Of a DNA stretch of 64,000 nt, positions 27,401 through 35,161 are shown piece after piece. The notes beneath the pieces were generated by a model that ran no database searches, had not been told where the DNA came from, and was given only the letters and a program-made list of their open reading frames with translations. The position numbers and the translations under genes are program-made. Position 1 is the stretch's first letter; the number at the start of each line of letters is the position of its first letter. The DNA lies in NCBI RefSeq assembly GCF_023823685.1, contig NZ_JAMXBF010000009.1, positions 1 to 64,000 of the forward strand, given 5' to 3'. Source of the stretch: Pseudomonas subflava. Lineage in GTDB: Bacteria > Pseudomonadota > Gammaproteobacteria > Pseudomonadales > Pseudomonadaceae.

Positions 27401-28091
27401 GCACCGAACAGTCGCGCACGCCGAGGGCGATGACGTCACCCTGGCCGTCGCCGAATACCTGTACTTCCAGGTGGCGGGCACGCTGGATGTACTTCTCGAT
27501 GAACACGCCGCTGTCGCTGAAGTTGTTCTGCCCCAGGCGCTTTACCGCCTCGAAGGCGTCGGCGAGTTCGGCGGCGCTGTTGCACACGCGCATGCCGATG
27601 CCGCCACCGCCGGCGGTGCTTTTCAGCATCACCGGGTAGCCAACTTCATCGCCGGCCTTCAGCGCGGCGTCGAGGTTTTCCAGCAGCTCGGTACCTTCCA
27701 GCATCGGTACGCCGTGCTGTTTCGCGAGGACGCGGGCGGTGTGTTTGAGGCCGAACACGCGCAGCTGCTCCGGCGTTGGGCCAACGAAGGCGATGCCGGC
27801 GGCTTCGCAGGCTTCGGCAAACGCAGCGTTCTCGGAGAGGAAACCGTAGCCGGGGTGTATGGCCTTGGCACCGGTCTGCTTGGCGACTTCCAGAATCTTG
27901 TCGACCACCAGATAGGTCTGGGCAGCCGGGCCTTCGCCGAGGCTGAAGGCCTCGTCGGCCTGCTGGATATGCAGGCTGGCGGCGTCGGCCTCGGAGTAGA
28001 CGGCTACGCCTTTGACGTCGAGCTGGTGCAGGGTGCGCAGGATGCGGCAGGCGATGGCGCCGCGGTTGGCGATCAGCAGTTTGTCGAACAT
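24468..28091 (-). CDS. Biotin-dependent urea/guanidine carboxylase
   Basis: This 1207-residue multidomain enzyme uses ATP, bicarbonate and biotin to carboxylate urea or guanidine. Domains in order: biotin carboxylase with ATP-grasp (1-445), AHS2/KipA-like domain (about 455-760), AHS1/KipI-like domain (about 795-1010) of the carboxyltransferase half, then a biotinyl domain with Lys1171 in ESMKME. The riboswitches and DUF1989 partners upstream argue that guanidine is the physiological substrate. A REP palindrome at 25718-25778 lies in frame at about residues 772-792, between the two carboxyltransferase modules. No allophanate hydrolase gene follows. Confidence 0.9.
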   Translation of the reverse strand: MFDKLLIANRGAIACRILRTLHQLDVKGVAVYSEADAASLHIQQADEAFSLGEGPAAQTYLVVDKILEVAKQTGAKAIHPGYGFLSENAAFAEACEAAGIAFVGPTPEQLRVFGLKHTARVLAKQHGVPMLEGTELLENLDAALKAGDEVGYPVMLKSTAGGGGIGMRVCNSAAELADAFEAVKRLGQNNFSDSGVFIEKYIQRARHLEVQVFGDGQGDVIALGVRDCSVQRRNQKVLEETPAPNLPAGMAEELCAAAIKLAKAVSYRSAGTVEFVYDSTAERFYFLEVNTRLQVEHGVTEQVWGVDLVRWMIELAAGDLAPLSELAKNLKPSGHAIQARLYAEDPGRDFQPSPGLLTAVQFPAADGKSLRIDTWVEAGCEIPPYFDPMIAKVITWKPTREEASAALGQALADTLLYGVETNSQYLRQILVDAPFAGGNPWTRCLEGLTYQAHTFEVLSAGTQTTVQDFPGRLGYWAVGVPPSGPMDDRALRLGNRLLGNDEGAAGLEITMSGPLLRFNTDAVVAVTGAEIPVTLDGVAQPINTALLIEAGSTLSLGTIAGSGARAYLTLRGGLQVPEYLGSKSTFTLGQFGGHGGRALRAGDVLHIPSLGDKSNGAQLPAALCTALPAVREIRVIYGPHGAPEYFTPAYIDTFLATDWEVHFNSSRTGVRLIGPKPEWVRDSGGEAGLHPSNIHDNPYAIGAVDFTGDMPVILGPDGPSLGGFVCPVTIIEADLWQLGQLKAGDKVRFVPVDIAMARDLAKARKAETQDLVARMQSGMDAAPASRIASGLQSPIVLDLGEDDKRLVARLSGDTHLLLEIGQPELDLVLRFRGHALMQALEAKNLSGVIDLTPGIRSLQVHYQPETLPLQTLLDIVAGEWDAVCAARDLKVPSRIVHLPLSWDDPACQLAIDKYMTTVRKDAPWCPSNLEFIRRINDLPNLDEVYKTVFDASYLVMGLGDVYLGAPVATPLDPRHRLVTTKYNPARTWTAENSVGIGGAYMCVYGMEGPGGYQFVGRTLQMWNRYRDLEAFDGKPWLLRFFDQIRFYPVSASDLLQIRRDFPLGRFELRIEDSELALADYQEFLAEEAEGIDAFRSQQRAAFDAERQRWIDSGQAHFEMDEAVVEPGDDAPLGTGQHGIDSHIAGNLWQVQVEAGTEVKAGDVLVILESMKMEIPLVAPVGGVVREVRVQPGSPVRAGQRVVVLEEA
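25718..25778 (-). repeat. REP family B inverted pair inside the carboxylase gene
   Basis: GTAGCCCGGATGCAATCCGGG-type sequence and its inverted partner are joined by 19 nt. The element is translated without interruption as VARMQSGMDAAPASRIASGL, a linker between the two carboxyltransferase modules. The same family occurs at 28364-28423 and 38068-38088 in non-coding DNA. Confidence 0.9.
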
Positions 28092-28175
28092 GGCAGAACC
28101 CTCGAAAGGGGTGGCGGGCCGTCCCGCCTTATTCGTCTGCACCACGGTCGTCCGTGGCTGAAAGTCTGGTGCTGC

Positions 28176-28275
28176 GTAGGGTGGAGGCCCACCCCCGTGG
28201 AAAACCGAGAAGCGTCTTCCACCAGTTGGGAATTCGGATCGCTCTGGTGGATGTGAAGAGCGACATCCACCCTAC
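28176..28275. repeat. REP family D element (inverted ends)
   Basis: Begins GTAGGGTGGAG and ends TCCACCCTAC, with internal GTGGAAAACC and CTTCCACC blocks. It lies in the 350-nt spacer between the carboxylase and the DUF1989 gene upstream of it. Related elements are at 31432-31513 and 39397-39478. Confidence 0.75.
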
Positions 28276-28363
28276 GGCTGCAGGTTTTTCTTTTGCTGTG
28301 GTTCGTTTTTTTGTTCCAAGCACTGCCCCGCGCGGCTCTGGCACAGCTGGAACAGCCAACCCC

Positions 28364-28423
28364 GTAGCCCAGATGCAATCCGGGGATCGGGGTTGCCGGC
28401 CTCCCGGATTGCATCCGGGCTAC
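28364..28423. repeat. REP family B inverted pair
   Basis: Two inverted copies of the GTAGCCC-GATGCAATCCGGG unit, 18 nt apart, directly downstream of the second DUF1989 gene. Together with the family D element it fills most of the 28092-28441 spacer. No gene is seen there. Confidence 0.85.
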
Positions 28424-28441
28424 GCTCGTTCGGGCTTCGGT

Positions 28442-29077
28442 TCAGTCCCATACCAGCACCTCCGCCGGCGTCGGGTTCCAGCCGTTGCAGGGGTTGTTCA
28501 GTTGCGGGCAGTTGGAGATCAGTACGATCACGTCGGTCTCGGCGCGCAGCTCGACGTACTTGCCCGGTGCGGAGATGCCGTCCTCGAAGGTCAGGCCGCC
28601 TTCCGGGGTGACCGGCACGTTCATGAAGAAGTTGATGTTGGCGCCGATGTCGCGCTTCTCCAGGCGGCCGTCGTGCAGGGCGCCGCGCAGGAAGTTGTCG
28701 CGGCAGCTGTGCATGTAGCGCTTGTCCAGCGCATAGCGGACCGTGTTGCTCTCCTGGGCGCAGGCGCCGCCGAGGGTGTCGTGGCGGCCGCAGGTGTCGG
28801 CGACGATGGTCAGCAGCGGGTTGCCGAGGTTGGAGTAGAGGACCGTGCCGGTGCTCAGGTAGACATTGTTCTGCCTGCGCAGGGTGCGCTGCGGGTCGAA
28901 GCGCTCGCGCGGGTTGTTCGCGCTGAAGAACAGGGTGTCGACCGCCTGGTTGCCTTCGAGGTCGAGCAGGCGCAGGGTCTGGCCGGCCTTCACCTCGAAC
29001 AGATAGGGCTCGCCGGCCGGGATGGTATGGCGGTACACGGCGGCTTCGGGATGCAGGGTGCTTTCGAATGCAGACAT
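28442..29077 (-). CDS. DUF1989 protein (urea carboxylase-associated protein 2; carboxyguanidine deiminase subunit)
   Basis: The 211-residue DUF1989 protein contains the metal-binding-type motif [15 protein letters not shown] and [13 protein letters not shown]. Pairs of such proteins next to urea/guanidine carboxylase form the heteromeric carboxyguanidine deiminase (CgdAB) that converts carboxyguanidine to allophanate. The gene ends beside REP repeats and begins 10 nt after the stop of the first DUF1989 gene. Assignment as deiminase subunit is by family and synteny; which of the two is CgdA or CgdB is not decided here. Confidence 0.85.
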   Translation of the reverse strand: MSAFESTLHPEAAVYRHTIPAGEPYLFEVKAGQTLRLLDLEGNQAVDTLFFSANNPRERFDPQRTLRRQNNVYLSTGTVLYSNLGNPLLTIVADTCGRHDTLGGACAQESNTVRYALDKRYMHSCRDNFLRGALHDGRLEKRDIGANINFFMNVPVTPEGGLTFEDGISAPGKYVELRAETDVIVLISNCPQLNNPCNGWNPTPAEVLVWD

Positions 29078-29087
29078 GGCGCAGTCC

Positions 29088-29816
29088 TCAGAGGTACAGC
29101 CGTTCGGTGTTGTGGAAACCGCGGCCGTTCTCCGGGCGCGAAGTGCGGCAGAGCACGCTGATGCCGTCGCTCTCGACGCGGCTCCAGGCGAGTTGCACCG
29201 GCTTGGGCGCGTATTGCGGGTTGGGGTCCAGCGGGTGCTGCAGGGCGGTGAGGACCACCAGGGTGTCCATCGGCGCGTACAGCTCGATGTAGTCACCGGC
29301 CTTGGAGTTGCCCGGTTGGAAGTGGAAGCAGCCGTCCGCATCGACCGTCACCCGGCTGAACAGGTTGAGGTTCATCAGCAGGTCCTGCAGGTTGAGGTTC
29401 CACTTGCCCAACTCCACCAGCAGGTTGTCCACGCCATTGCGGAAGAAGCCGTTGCGCAGTTCCTGGTAGCGCCCGGCGCCGTACTTCTCGCGGACTTCCT
29501 CGGCGTTCAGCACGCCACCGAAGCTGTCATGCCAGCCGCAGGTGTCGGCGGTGATGGCGGCCAGCACGCGGCCCATGTCCGAATACAGGCAGTGGCCGGC
29601 GGTGAGCTTGGCGGTGTGCTGGCACTTGAGGGTGTCCGGCAGGTTGAGGCGCTCGCTCTTTTCGGCGGCCGAGAGCAGCAGCAGGCTGACGTTGGCGCCG
29701 CCTCCAAGGTCGGTGATGCGCAGCAGCTGGCCGCGCTTGAGCACGAAGGAGGTGTGGCCGCCGCCGGGGACGGTTTCATCAAAGAGGGTCGGGCGCAGTG
29801 CGAGAGAGGCAGTCAT
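29088..29816 (-). CDS. DUF1989 protein (urea carboxylase-associated protein 1; carboxyguanidine deiminase subunit)
   Basis: The 242-residue DUF1989 protein shares with its partner the core [14 protein letters not shown] and the [12 protein letters not shown] segment. It is predicted to form the deiminase complex with the next gene. The start at 29816 lies 2 nt after the ABC ATPase stop, consistent with one transcript from the binding-protein genes to the carboxylase. Longer frames exist upstream in the ATPase gene but are unnecessary. Confidence 0.85.
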   Translation of the reverse strand: MTASLALRPTLFDETVPGGGHTSFVLKRGQLLRITDLGGGANVSLLLLSAAEKSERLNLPDTLKCQHTAKLTAGHCLYSDMGRVLAAITADTCGWHDSFGGVLNAEEVREKYGAGRYQELRNGFFRNGVDNLLVELGKWNLNLQDLLMNLNLFSRVTVDADGCFHFQPGNSKAGDYIELYAPMDTLVVLTALQHPLDPNPQYAPKPVQLAWSRVESDGISVLCRTSRPENGRGFHNTERLYL

Positions 29817-29818
29817 GC

Positions 29819-30601
29819 TCAGGCTCCTTGGAGTTGCGATTGCAGGCGCTCGGCCAGCGGGGCGGGCAGGGCCGCGCGGCGATCGCTGTTGAGCGGAATG
29901 TCGTAGGTGATGCGGGCACCGAAGGCGTTGGGCGCGTGCGGGTCGTGGCGCACCTTGTCGAACACCAGCAGGCGGGTGCCGAGGCTGAAGCCTTCGGAGA
30001 GGTCGTGGGTGACCATGAAGACGGTCAGCCCGGTCTCGCGCCACAGCTCCAGCAGCAGGGCGTGCATGTCCTTGCGGATGCCCGGGTCCAGCGCCCCGAA
30101 GGGTTCGTCGAGCAGCAGCACGCGCGGCGTGGTGATCAGCGCCTGGGCGATGGCCAGGCGCTGCTGCATGCCGCCCGAGAGCGCGCTGGGGTACTTATCC
30201 AGGGCGTGGCCGAGGCCGACCTTGCGCAGCAGCTCGGCGGCGCGCTCGCGGGCCTCGCGCTTGGCATTGCCGAACAGGCGGCCAAGCAGCGGTGAGCGCG
30301 GCAGTTCCAGGCCGACGGCGACGTTGTCCAGCACCGTCAGGTGGGGGAACACCGAGTAGCGCTGGAACACCACGCCGCGGCTGGCATCCGGCTCGGCAAC
30401 CAGCGGCTGGCCGGCCAGAAGGATCTCGCCCTTGCTCGGTCGCTCGTGGCCCAGCAGCAGGCGCAGGAAGGTCGACTTGCCGCAACCGGAGGCTCCTACA
30501 AGCGTGCAGAACTCGCCCTCGCGCACGATCAAGTTGAGGCGTTCCAGCACGACCTGGTCGCCGTACTCCTGCCAGACGTTGTTGACCTGGATGAAGCTCA
30601 T
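29819..30601 (-). CDS. ABC transporter ATPase (NrtD/SsuB type), guanidine locus
   Basis: The 260-residue ATPase has Walker A GASGCGKST, signature LSGGMQQRLAIAQAL, Walker B RVLLLDEPFGALD and the switch histidine in VTHD. It belongs to the nitrate/taurine/sulfonate importer class and energises the permease whose gene overlaps it by 4 nt. Substrate is inferred to be guanidine or a guanidine-type compound from the riboswitches. Confidence 0.92.
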   Translation of the reverse strand: MSFIQVNNVWQEYGDQVVLERLNLIVREGEFCTLVGASGCGKSTFLRLLLGHERPSKGEILLAGQPLVAEPDASRGVVFQRYSVFPHLTVLDNVAVGLELPRSPLLGRLFGNAKREARERAAELLRKVGLGHALDKYPSALSGGMQQRLAIAQALITTPRVLLLDEPFGALDPGIRKDMHALLLELWRETGLTVFMVTHDLSEGFSLGTRLLVFDKVRHDPHAPNAFGARITYDIPLNSDRRAALPAPLAERLQSQLQGA

Positions 30602-31413
30602 GCCTTGGCTCCTTCGTACCAGGGGAAGCACAGGCGGGCGAGCTGGCGCAGGCCCAGGTCCATCAGCCAGGCGAGCAGGGTGATCCACGCCACGTAGGGC
30701 AGGATCACGTCCATGGCCAGGTAGCGGCGCACGAGGAAGATGCGGTAGCCAAGGCCGTCGGTACTGGCGATGGCCTCGGCGGCGATGAGGAACAGCCAGG
30801 CCGAGCCGAGCACCAGGCGCAGGGCTATCAGCAGGCGCGGCAGCAATTGTGGCAGCACCACGCGCAGGATCAGGGTCCAGGTGTTGGCGCCGAGGGTCTG
30901 CGCCTTGATCAGCAGCTCGGCCGGAATCTCCCGGGCGCGCTGCTCCATGTCGCGGGCGAGGATCGGGGTGATGCCGATGACGATCAGCATCACCTTGGAC
31001 AGTTCTCCGAGCCCAAAGACGATGAACAGGATCGGCAGGATCGCCAGCGGCGGCACCATCGACAGCACCGTGAGCAGCGGCGACAGCGGTGCGCTCAGCA
31101 GCGGCAGGGTACCGGCGGCGATGCCTAAGCAAAGGCCGAGCAGGGCGGCGATGCCGATGCCCAGACCTAGGCGCCCCAGGCTGGACACGGTGTCCTGCCA
31201 GAACAGGTAGCCGCCGCTGCGCTTGTCTTCGGTGAAGGCCAGGCGCTGCACCGCATCGACCATCTGCGCCGCGCCGGGCAGCAGCTTGTCGTTGGGGTTC
31301 TCCGCCAGACGCGCCGTGGAGCCTGCGAAGTAGGCGAACAGCAGCAGGGCGAAGGGCAGCAGGATCAGCAGCAGGCGGCCGCCGCGGTCCGGGTGTCGGT
31401 TGATCAGGCGCAT
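30598..31413 (-). CDS. ABC transporter permease, guanidine locus
   Basis: The 271-residue permease has an N-terminal transmembrane segment and a BPD_transp_1 domain with the EAA-type loop (EIPAELLIKAQTLGANTWTL), typical of NrtB/SsuC homodimeric permeases. It overlaps the ATPase gene by 4 nt. A repeat of family D separates it from the first binding protein gene. Only one permease is present for two binding proteins, so both may dock to it. Confidence 0.9.
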   Translation of the reverse strand: MRLINRHPDRGGRLLLILLPFALLLFAYFAGSTARLAENPNDKLLPGAAQMVDAVQRLAFTEDKRSGGYLFWQDTVSSLGRLGLGIGIAALLGLCLGIAAGTLPLLSAPLSPLLTVLSMVPPLAILPILFIVFGLGELSKVMLIVIGITPILARDMEQRAREIPAELLIKAQTLGANTWTLILRVVLPQLLPRLLIALRLVLGSAWLFLIAAEAIASTDGLGYRIFLVRRYLAMDVILPYVAWITLLAWLMDLGLRQLARLCFPWYEGAKA

Positions 31414-31431
31414 ACGGAGCTCTCGTAGGGC

Positions 31432-31513
31432 GTAGGGTGGGAAACTCGCGGAGCGATTGCCCACCAAGCGGGCCGCAGAGGTGGAAAAGGCTTGCAGCCG
31501 TTTTCCACCCTAC
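31432..31513. repeat. REP family D element
   Basis: Starts GTAGGGTGGGAA and ends TTTTCCACCCTAC, located in the spacer between the first binding-protein gene and the permease gene. Its hairpin may allow different expression of the abundant binding protein and the membrane components. Confidence 0.8.
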
Positions 31514-31520
31514 GCAACGG

Positions 31521-32588
31521 TCAGAGTTTTCCGTCGGCCGCCATCTGCATGTAGCTCGGGTCGAAGCGCAGCTTGACGTTGCCCTTGTCGCCGGTGATCA
31601 CGTCTCTGGCGAAGGCCATGCCGACCGCGTCGGCGCTCTGCGCGCCCTCGCCGAGCAGGCCGTGGGAGAAGGAGAACTCGGCCACCTTGGTCATGGTCGC
31701 CGGCAGCTTCGGGCTGTTGGCGAAGGCCACGGCGTCCTTGGCCGAATAGAACATTTTGGTCGCAGCGAGCTGCGCCTCGTAGCCGGCCAGGTCGGTGCCG
31801 GAGGCCTTGGCCATGTGCTCGCGGGCGGCCTTGCCCTCGGCCGAGTCGGCGCCCATGGTCGCCATGATTTCGTACCAGGCGCCGGTCAGCGCCTTGCCCA
31901 GCGCGGGGTTGTCCTTCAGCGTCTCGCTGTTGACCACCATCAGGTCGATGATCTCGCCGGGGATCTGGCTGGAGTCGAACACCTTGGTCACGCCCGGCGT
32001 GGCTTCGATCTCGGCCAGCAGCGGGTTCCAGGTGGCGACGGCCTGTACGTCATCGGTGGCGAAGGCGGCGACCATGTCGGCGTCGGAGGTGTTGATCACC
32101 TTGAGGTCCTTCTCGGCCAGGCCGGCGCGTTCCAGGCCACGGGCCAGCAGGTAGTGGGAGACGGACAGCTCGACCAGGTTGACGTCCATGCCCTTGAGGT
32201 CGCCGAGGGTCTTTTTCTCGCCCTTGAGCACGATGCCGTCGTTGCCGTTGGAGAAGTCACCGACGATCAGCGCCGTGCTGTCGATGCCGCCGGCGGCGGG
32301 GATGGTCAGCGCGTCCATGTTGGTCATGGTGCAGCCGTCGAACTGGCCGGCGGTGTACTGGTTGATCGACTCGACGTAGTCGTTGAGCTGGGTGACCTTG
32401 ATCTCGATGCCGTACTTCTTCGCCCACTTGTCGACGATGCCCTGGGTGGCGCCGTATTCCCATGGCATCCAGCCGGCGTAGATGGTCCAGCAGACGTCGA
32501 ACTGGTCTTTCTTCTCGGCGTGGGCGGGAAGGGCGAGCGCGGCGGCGAGGCCGGCGGCGATCAGCGAGGACAGCAGGGGCTTGCGCAT
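31521..32588 (-). CDS. Periplasmic binding protein 1, guanidine-riboswitch controlled
   Basis: The 355-residue protein has a signal peptide (LIAAGLAAALALPAHA, cleaved before EKKDQ) and the NMT1/NrtA-type fold with FDVCWTIYAGWMPWEYG and the repeated TNMDALTIP motif. It is the substrate-binding subunit of the ABC importer encoded downstream. A guanidine-I riboswitch ends 57 nt before the start codon and the ribosome site is GGAGG. It is a close paralogue of the binding protein at 33142-34203. Confidence 0.92.
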   Translation of the reverse strand: MRKPLLSSLIAAGLAAALALPAHAEKKDQFDVCWTIYAGWMPWEYGATQGIVDKWAKKYGIEIKVTQLNDYVESINQYTAGQFDGCTMTNMDALTIPAAGGIDSTALIVGDFSNGNDGIVLKGEKKTLGDLKGMDVNLVELSVSHYLLARGLERAGLAEKDLKVINTSDADMVAAFATDDVQAVATWNPLLAEIEATPGVTKVFDSSQIPGEIIDLMVVNSETLKDNPALGKALTGAWYEIMATMGADSAEGKAAREHMAKASGTDLAGYEAQLAATKMFYSAKDAVAFANSPKLPATMTKVAEFSFSHGLLGEGAQSADAVGMAFARDVITGDKGNVKLRFDPSYMQMAADGKL

Positions 32589-32644
32589 GGGTGGACCTCC
32601 AGTTGGGGATACGGGCAGGAGCGGCGCGGCACTGGCCTGTGCGC

Positions 32645-32744
32645 GTTCTCCCGGGCTTTTGTCCCGCCGTGTAACCCCTGTCGAGGTCGCCAACTCTCGG
32701 ACCAGACACCCGTCGTGGTGGACGGGCCGGAACCCTAGTCGGCC
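32645..32744 (-). promoter_or_regulatory. Guanidine-I riboswitch (ykkC), copy A
   Basis: The minus strand carries, in order, the ykkC consensus blocks CTAGGGTTCCG, GGTCCGAGAG, ACACGGCGGGACAAAAG and CCCGGGAGAAC. The element is 100 nt long. It lies between a sigma-54-like promoter and the first binding-protein gene. Guanidine binding to this class turns gene expression on. The matching copy B at 34256-34355 has the same length and the same conserved blocks. Confidence 0.95.
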
Positions 32745-32799
32745 ATTGCAAGTTGTAGTGCCGCGCCCCTGGTGGGGTGCTTCTGCATGGGTGGGTTAA

Positions 32800-32815
32800 A
32801 GCGAACATCGTGCCA
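32800..32815 (-). promoter_or_regulatory. Sigma-54-like promoter, copy A
   Basis: The minus strand reads TGGCACGATGTTCGCT. It places GG and GC 10 nt apart as required for -24/-12 recognition and differs from consensus TGGCACG-N4-TTGCW at one position. It is about 55 nt upstream of the riboswitch. The equivalent site ahead of copy B has the same sequence outside the spacer. Confidence 0.75.
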
Positions 32816-32867
32816 GCTGCCCGCAGCCCCGGTTTTGCGGGGCCTGGCCCGGAACTGCCCGGCGCCA

Positions 32868-32897
32868 TGCACCACCTTGCTGCACGAAAGCGGTGCG
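32868..32897 (-). promoter_or_regulatory. Tandem NtrC-like sites, copy A
   Basis: TGCACC-N5-GCTGCA at 32868-32884 and TGCACG-N5-GGTGCG at 32881-32897 each match the TGCACC-N5-GGTGCA operator of NtrC with one or two changes. They lie 50-80 nt upstream of the sigma-54-like promoter. The rest of the 32816-33141 spacer shows no gene. Confidence 0.6.
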
Positions 32898-33141
32898 CGG
32901 TGTTCGCTGTTGGTGCTCGGAACCTGTTTCGAGTCTCTTGAGCTCACGCCAGGCAGGCGCAACGACCAGCGGGAGTAACAGCCGCAGGCTGGCTCGCAGG
33001 GTGAGCGCCTGCGATAAATCGGGTGAGGGCCGGTCGGCGTCGCGGGCGACTCTACGAGGTGTAGATGAGCACCCCGTGGCGACGCGCCCCGACCCCATTT
33101 CAACGCAGCATGGCCGACGATCTGGAGATTCAAGGCCGGTT

Positions 33142-34203
33142 CTACAGCTGGTTGTCGGCCGCCAGCTGCATATAGGTCGGGTTGAAGCGCAGCTTGATCT
33201 GCGCCGGATTGCCCAGCACGCGCTCGTCGCCGAAGGAAATGCCCAGGCGCAGCAGGCCCTTGCCCTCGCCGAGCAACTGCTGGGCGTCGGCGAAGTTGGC
33301 CACCCGCTGCATCAGGTCCGGCATCTTCTCGCCGCGGGCGAAGGCGGCGGCCGAGCGCGGCGCGTAGAAGGAGCGAATGGTGCGCAGCTGCTCGTCGAAG
33401 TCTTCGGGTGTCGTGTCCGCGGCGCGGGCCATGCTGGCGCGGGCGGCGGCCCCCGCGGGCGTCGGAAGGCCCATCAGGCGCATGCCCTCGAACCAGGCGC
33501 CGGTGAGCGCGCGGCCCAGCTCCGGGTGCTGGGTCAGGGTCTGGCTGTTGATCACCAGCAGGTCGAGGATCTCGCCCGGCACGTGGTGCGAGCTGAACAC
33601 CTGCACGCTGTCACCGTCCTGGCGCAGGTCGGAGAGAATCGGGTTCCAGGTCACCACCGCGTCGCCCTTGCCGCTGCGCCAGACTTGCGCCAGGTCCTTG
33701 TCCGAGACGTTCTCGATGGTCACGTCGCCGGGTTGCAGGTGCGCCCACTCCAGTGCGCGGCTGAGCAGGTAGTGGGACACCGAGTTCTCCACCAGCAGGA
33801 TGGTCTTGCCCTTGAGGTCCTTCAGGTCCTTGCTGCCGCCGCGCACCAGGATGCCGTCGGCGCCGGCGGAAAAGTCGCCGACGATCAGCGCGGTGGAGTC
33901 CGTGCCTGCGGCGGTCGGGATGGTCAGCGCATCCATGTTGGTCATCGAGCAGGCGTCGTACTGGCCGGCAGTGTATTGCTCGATGGAAGCGACGTAGTCC
34001 GGCACCTGCTCGACCTGGATCTCGATGCCGTACTTCTTCGCCCATTTGTCGACGATGCCTTGCTCGGCCATGTAGCCCCACAGCATCCAGCCGGCATAGA
34101 TCGACCAGCAGACCTTGAACGGGCGTTTCTCTTGGGGCGCGGCGTGGGCGGGCTGCAGGAGCAGCAGGGCGAGCAGCGAACAGGACAGCAGACGAGTCAG
34201 CAT
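33142..34203 (-). CDS. Periplasmic binding protein 2, guanidine-riboswitch controlled
   Basis: The 353-residue protein has a signal peptide (LLSCSLLALLLLQPAHA) and the same binding fold as its paralogue, with FKVCWSIYAGWMLWGYM and the TNMDALTIP motif. It is the first gene of the whole locus in the transcription direction. It lies in a separate transcription unit headed by its own riboswitch and promoter, because copy A of both elements intervenes before the next gene. Substrate differences between the two proteins (for example guanidine and methylguanidine) are possible but unknown. Confidence 0.92.
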   Translation of the reverse strand: MLTRLLSCSLLALLLLQPAHAAPQEKRPFKVCWSIYAGWMLWGYMAEQGIVDKWAKKYGIEIQVEQVPDYVASIEQYTAGQYDACSMTNMDALTIPTAAGTDSTALIVGDFSAGADGILVRGGSKDLKDLKGKTILLVENSVSHYLLSRALEWAHLQPGDVTIENVSDKDLAQVWRSGKGDAVVTWNPILSDLRQDGDSVQVFSSHHVPGEILDLLVINSQTLTQHPELGRALTGAWFEGMRLMGLPTPAGAAARASMARAADTTPEDFDEQLRTIRSFYAPRSAAAFARGEKMPDLMQRVANFADAQQLLGEGKGLLRLGISFGDERVLGNPAQIKLRFNPTYMQLAADNQL

Positions 34204-34255
34204 GACAACCTCGGGGCAGTGGACGGGAGACAGGATGGCGGCCGCCATGGCGCGC

Positions 34256-34355
34256 GTTCTCCCGGGCTTTTGTCCCGCCGTGTAACCCCTGTCGGGGTCG
34301 CCCACTCTCGGACCAGTCGCCCGCCGTGGGAGGCGGGCCGGAACCCTAGTCGGCC
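34256..34355 (-). promoter_or_regulatory. Guanidine-I riboswitch (ykkC), copy B
   Basis: Same ordered blocks as copy A on the minus strand (CTAGGGTTCCG, GGTCCGAGAG, ACACGGCGGGACAAAAG, CCCGGGAGAAC), 100 nt long, 53 nt ahead of the second binding-protein gene. A 14-nt palindrome (ATGGCGGCCGCCAT, 34235-34248) between it and the gene may contribute to the expression platform. Confidence 0.95.
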
Positions 34356-34419
34356 ATTCGATGCAGTGTCAGCGGCCGAGCCCGCTGACGGGCCGGCACA
34401 TCCTGTGCGGCGGAGTCAT

Positions 34420-34435
34420 AGCGAATGGCGTGCCA
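34420..34435 (-). promoter_or_regulatory. Sigma-54-like promoter, copy B
   Basis: The minus strand reads TGGCACGCCATTCGCT, the same -24/-12 arrangement as copy A with the same single deviation from consensus. It is 65 nt upstream of riboswitch B. Confidence 0.75.
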
Positions 34436-34469
34436 GACCGCTCTGGTACGGGGTTTTCGTGACAGCCAT

Positions 34470-34517
34470 CGCACTTGTCGAGTGCTCATGGGAGAGCGGC
34501 TGCGCCATGCTGGTGCG
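34470..34517 (-). promoter_or_regulatory. NtrC-like sites, copy B
   Basis: CGCACT-N5-AGTGCT at 34470-34486 and TGCGCC-N5-GGTGCG at 34501-34517 resemble NtrC operators, upstream of the sigma-54-like promoter as in copy A. They are weaker matches than those of copy A. The rest of 34204-34667 holds the riboswitch, the promoter and, near its end, the ribosome site of the next gene. Confidence 0.5.
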
Positions 34518-34667
34518 AGGTCGGGCCGGCATGGTGCGAAACGCGCCGATACAACTTTCGCCGGACCGGGGCGCTGCACTTCGTCCCAGACGCATGATCC
34601 AAGCCAGTGGGAGCAGTCCCGGAGCCGGCATTCGCCGGCGCCTTCCCAGCGGTCGAAGGAGGCCGCC

Positions 34668-35123
34668 ATGTCCCGTCTAGCACTTGTCCTCGTTCTGCTC
34701 GCTTCGACACTTGGCGGCTGCACCGCCTATGGCGGCGATTACCGCTACGACAGCTATCCGCGCTACCGCGTCTATTACGACGATGATCGCAACTACCACC
34801 GCTGGCACCGCGACCGCTACGAGGAGCGCCGCCACTCCCACTACGCGCCGGGTTACGACGGCCACTACCAGTGGCACGACGACCGTCGGCGCTACCGCGA
34901 TCATCGCTACCAGGCGCCGCGCCATGGCTGGGACCAGCGCTACCGCGACCATGACCGCCGTGGCCATTCCCATTGGCAGGGGCAGGGTTGGCAGCGCCAC
35001 GATGGCTATTCCAGGGATCGCGACCGCCGCTACGACCGTGGCCACGTCCGCGAACACGACGGCCGGCGCAATCGTCATTCCCAGCGCGGCGAAAGCGTGC
35101 GTGGCTGGAGGCTCTCCAACTAG
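34668..35123 (+). CDS. His/Arg/Tyr-rich lipoprotein of unknown function
   Basis: The 151-residue protein has a lipoprotein signal peptide ending STLGGC, then a low-complexity mature part dominated by His, Arg, Tyr, Asp and Gly (for example RYRVYYDDDRNYHRWHRD). No domain is recognised. The composition could bind metal or polyanions, or simply be disordered. The ATG has GGAGG eight bases upstream. It is oriented away from the guanidine operon and close to its sigma-54 region, but without evidence of joint control. Confidence 0.75.
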   Translation: MSRLALVLVLLASTLGGCTAYGGDYRYDSYPRYRVYYDDDRNYHRWHRDRYEERRHSHYAPGYDGHYQWHDDRRRYRDHRYQAPRHGWDQRYRDHDRRGHSHWQGQGWQRHDGYSRDRDRRYDRGHVREHDGRRNRHSQRGESVRGWRLSN

Positions 35124-35161
35124 GGCGAGACGGTCGGCAGCGGCCGGTTATCCGGGAAACG

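Noticed and set aside
34235..34248. Perfect 14-nt palindrome ATGGCGGCCGCCAT between riboswitch B and its gene as a separate operator
   Set aside because: It could be part of the expression platform and has no equivalent after riboswitch A, so it was only mentioned there.
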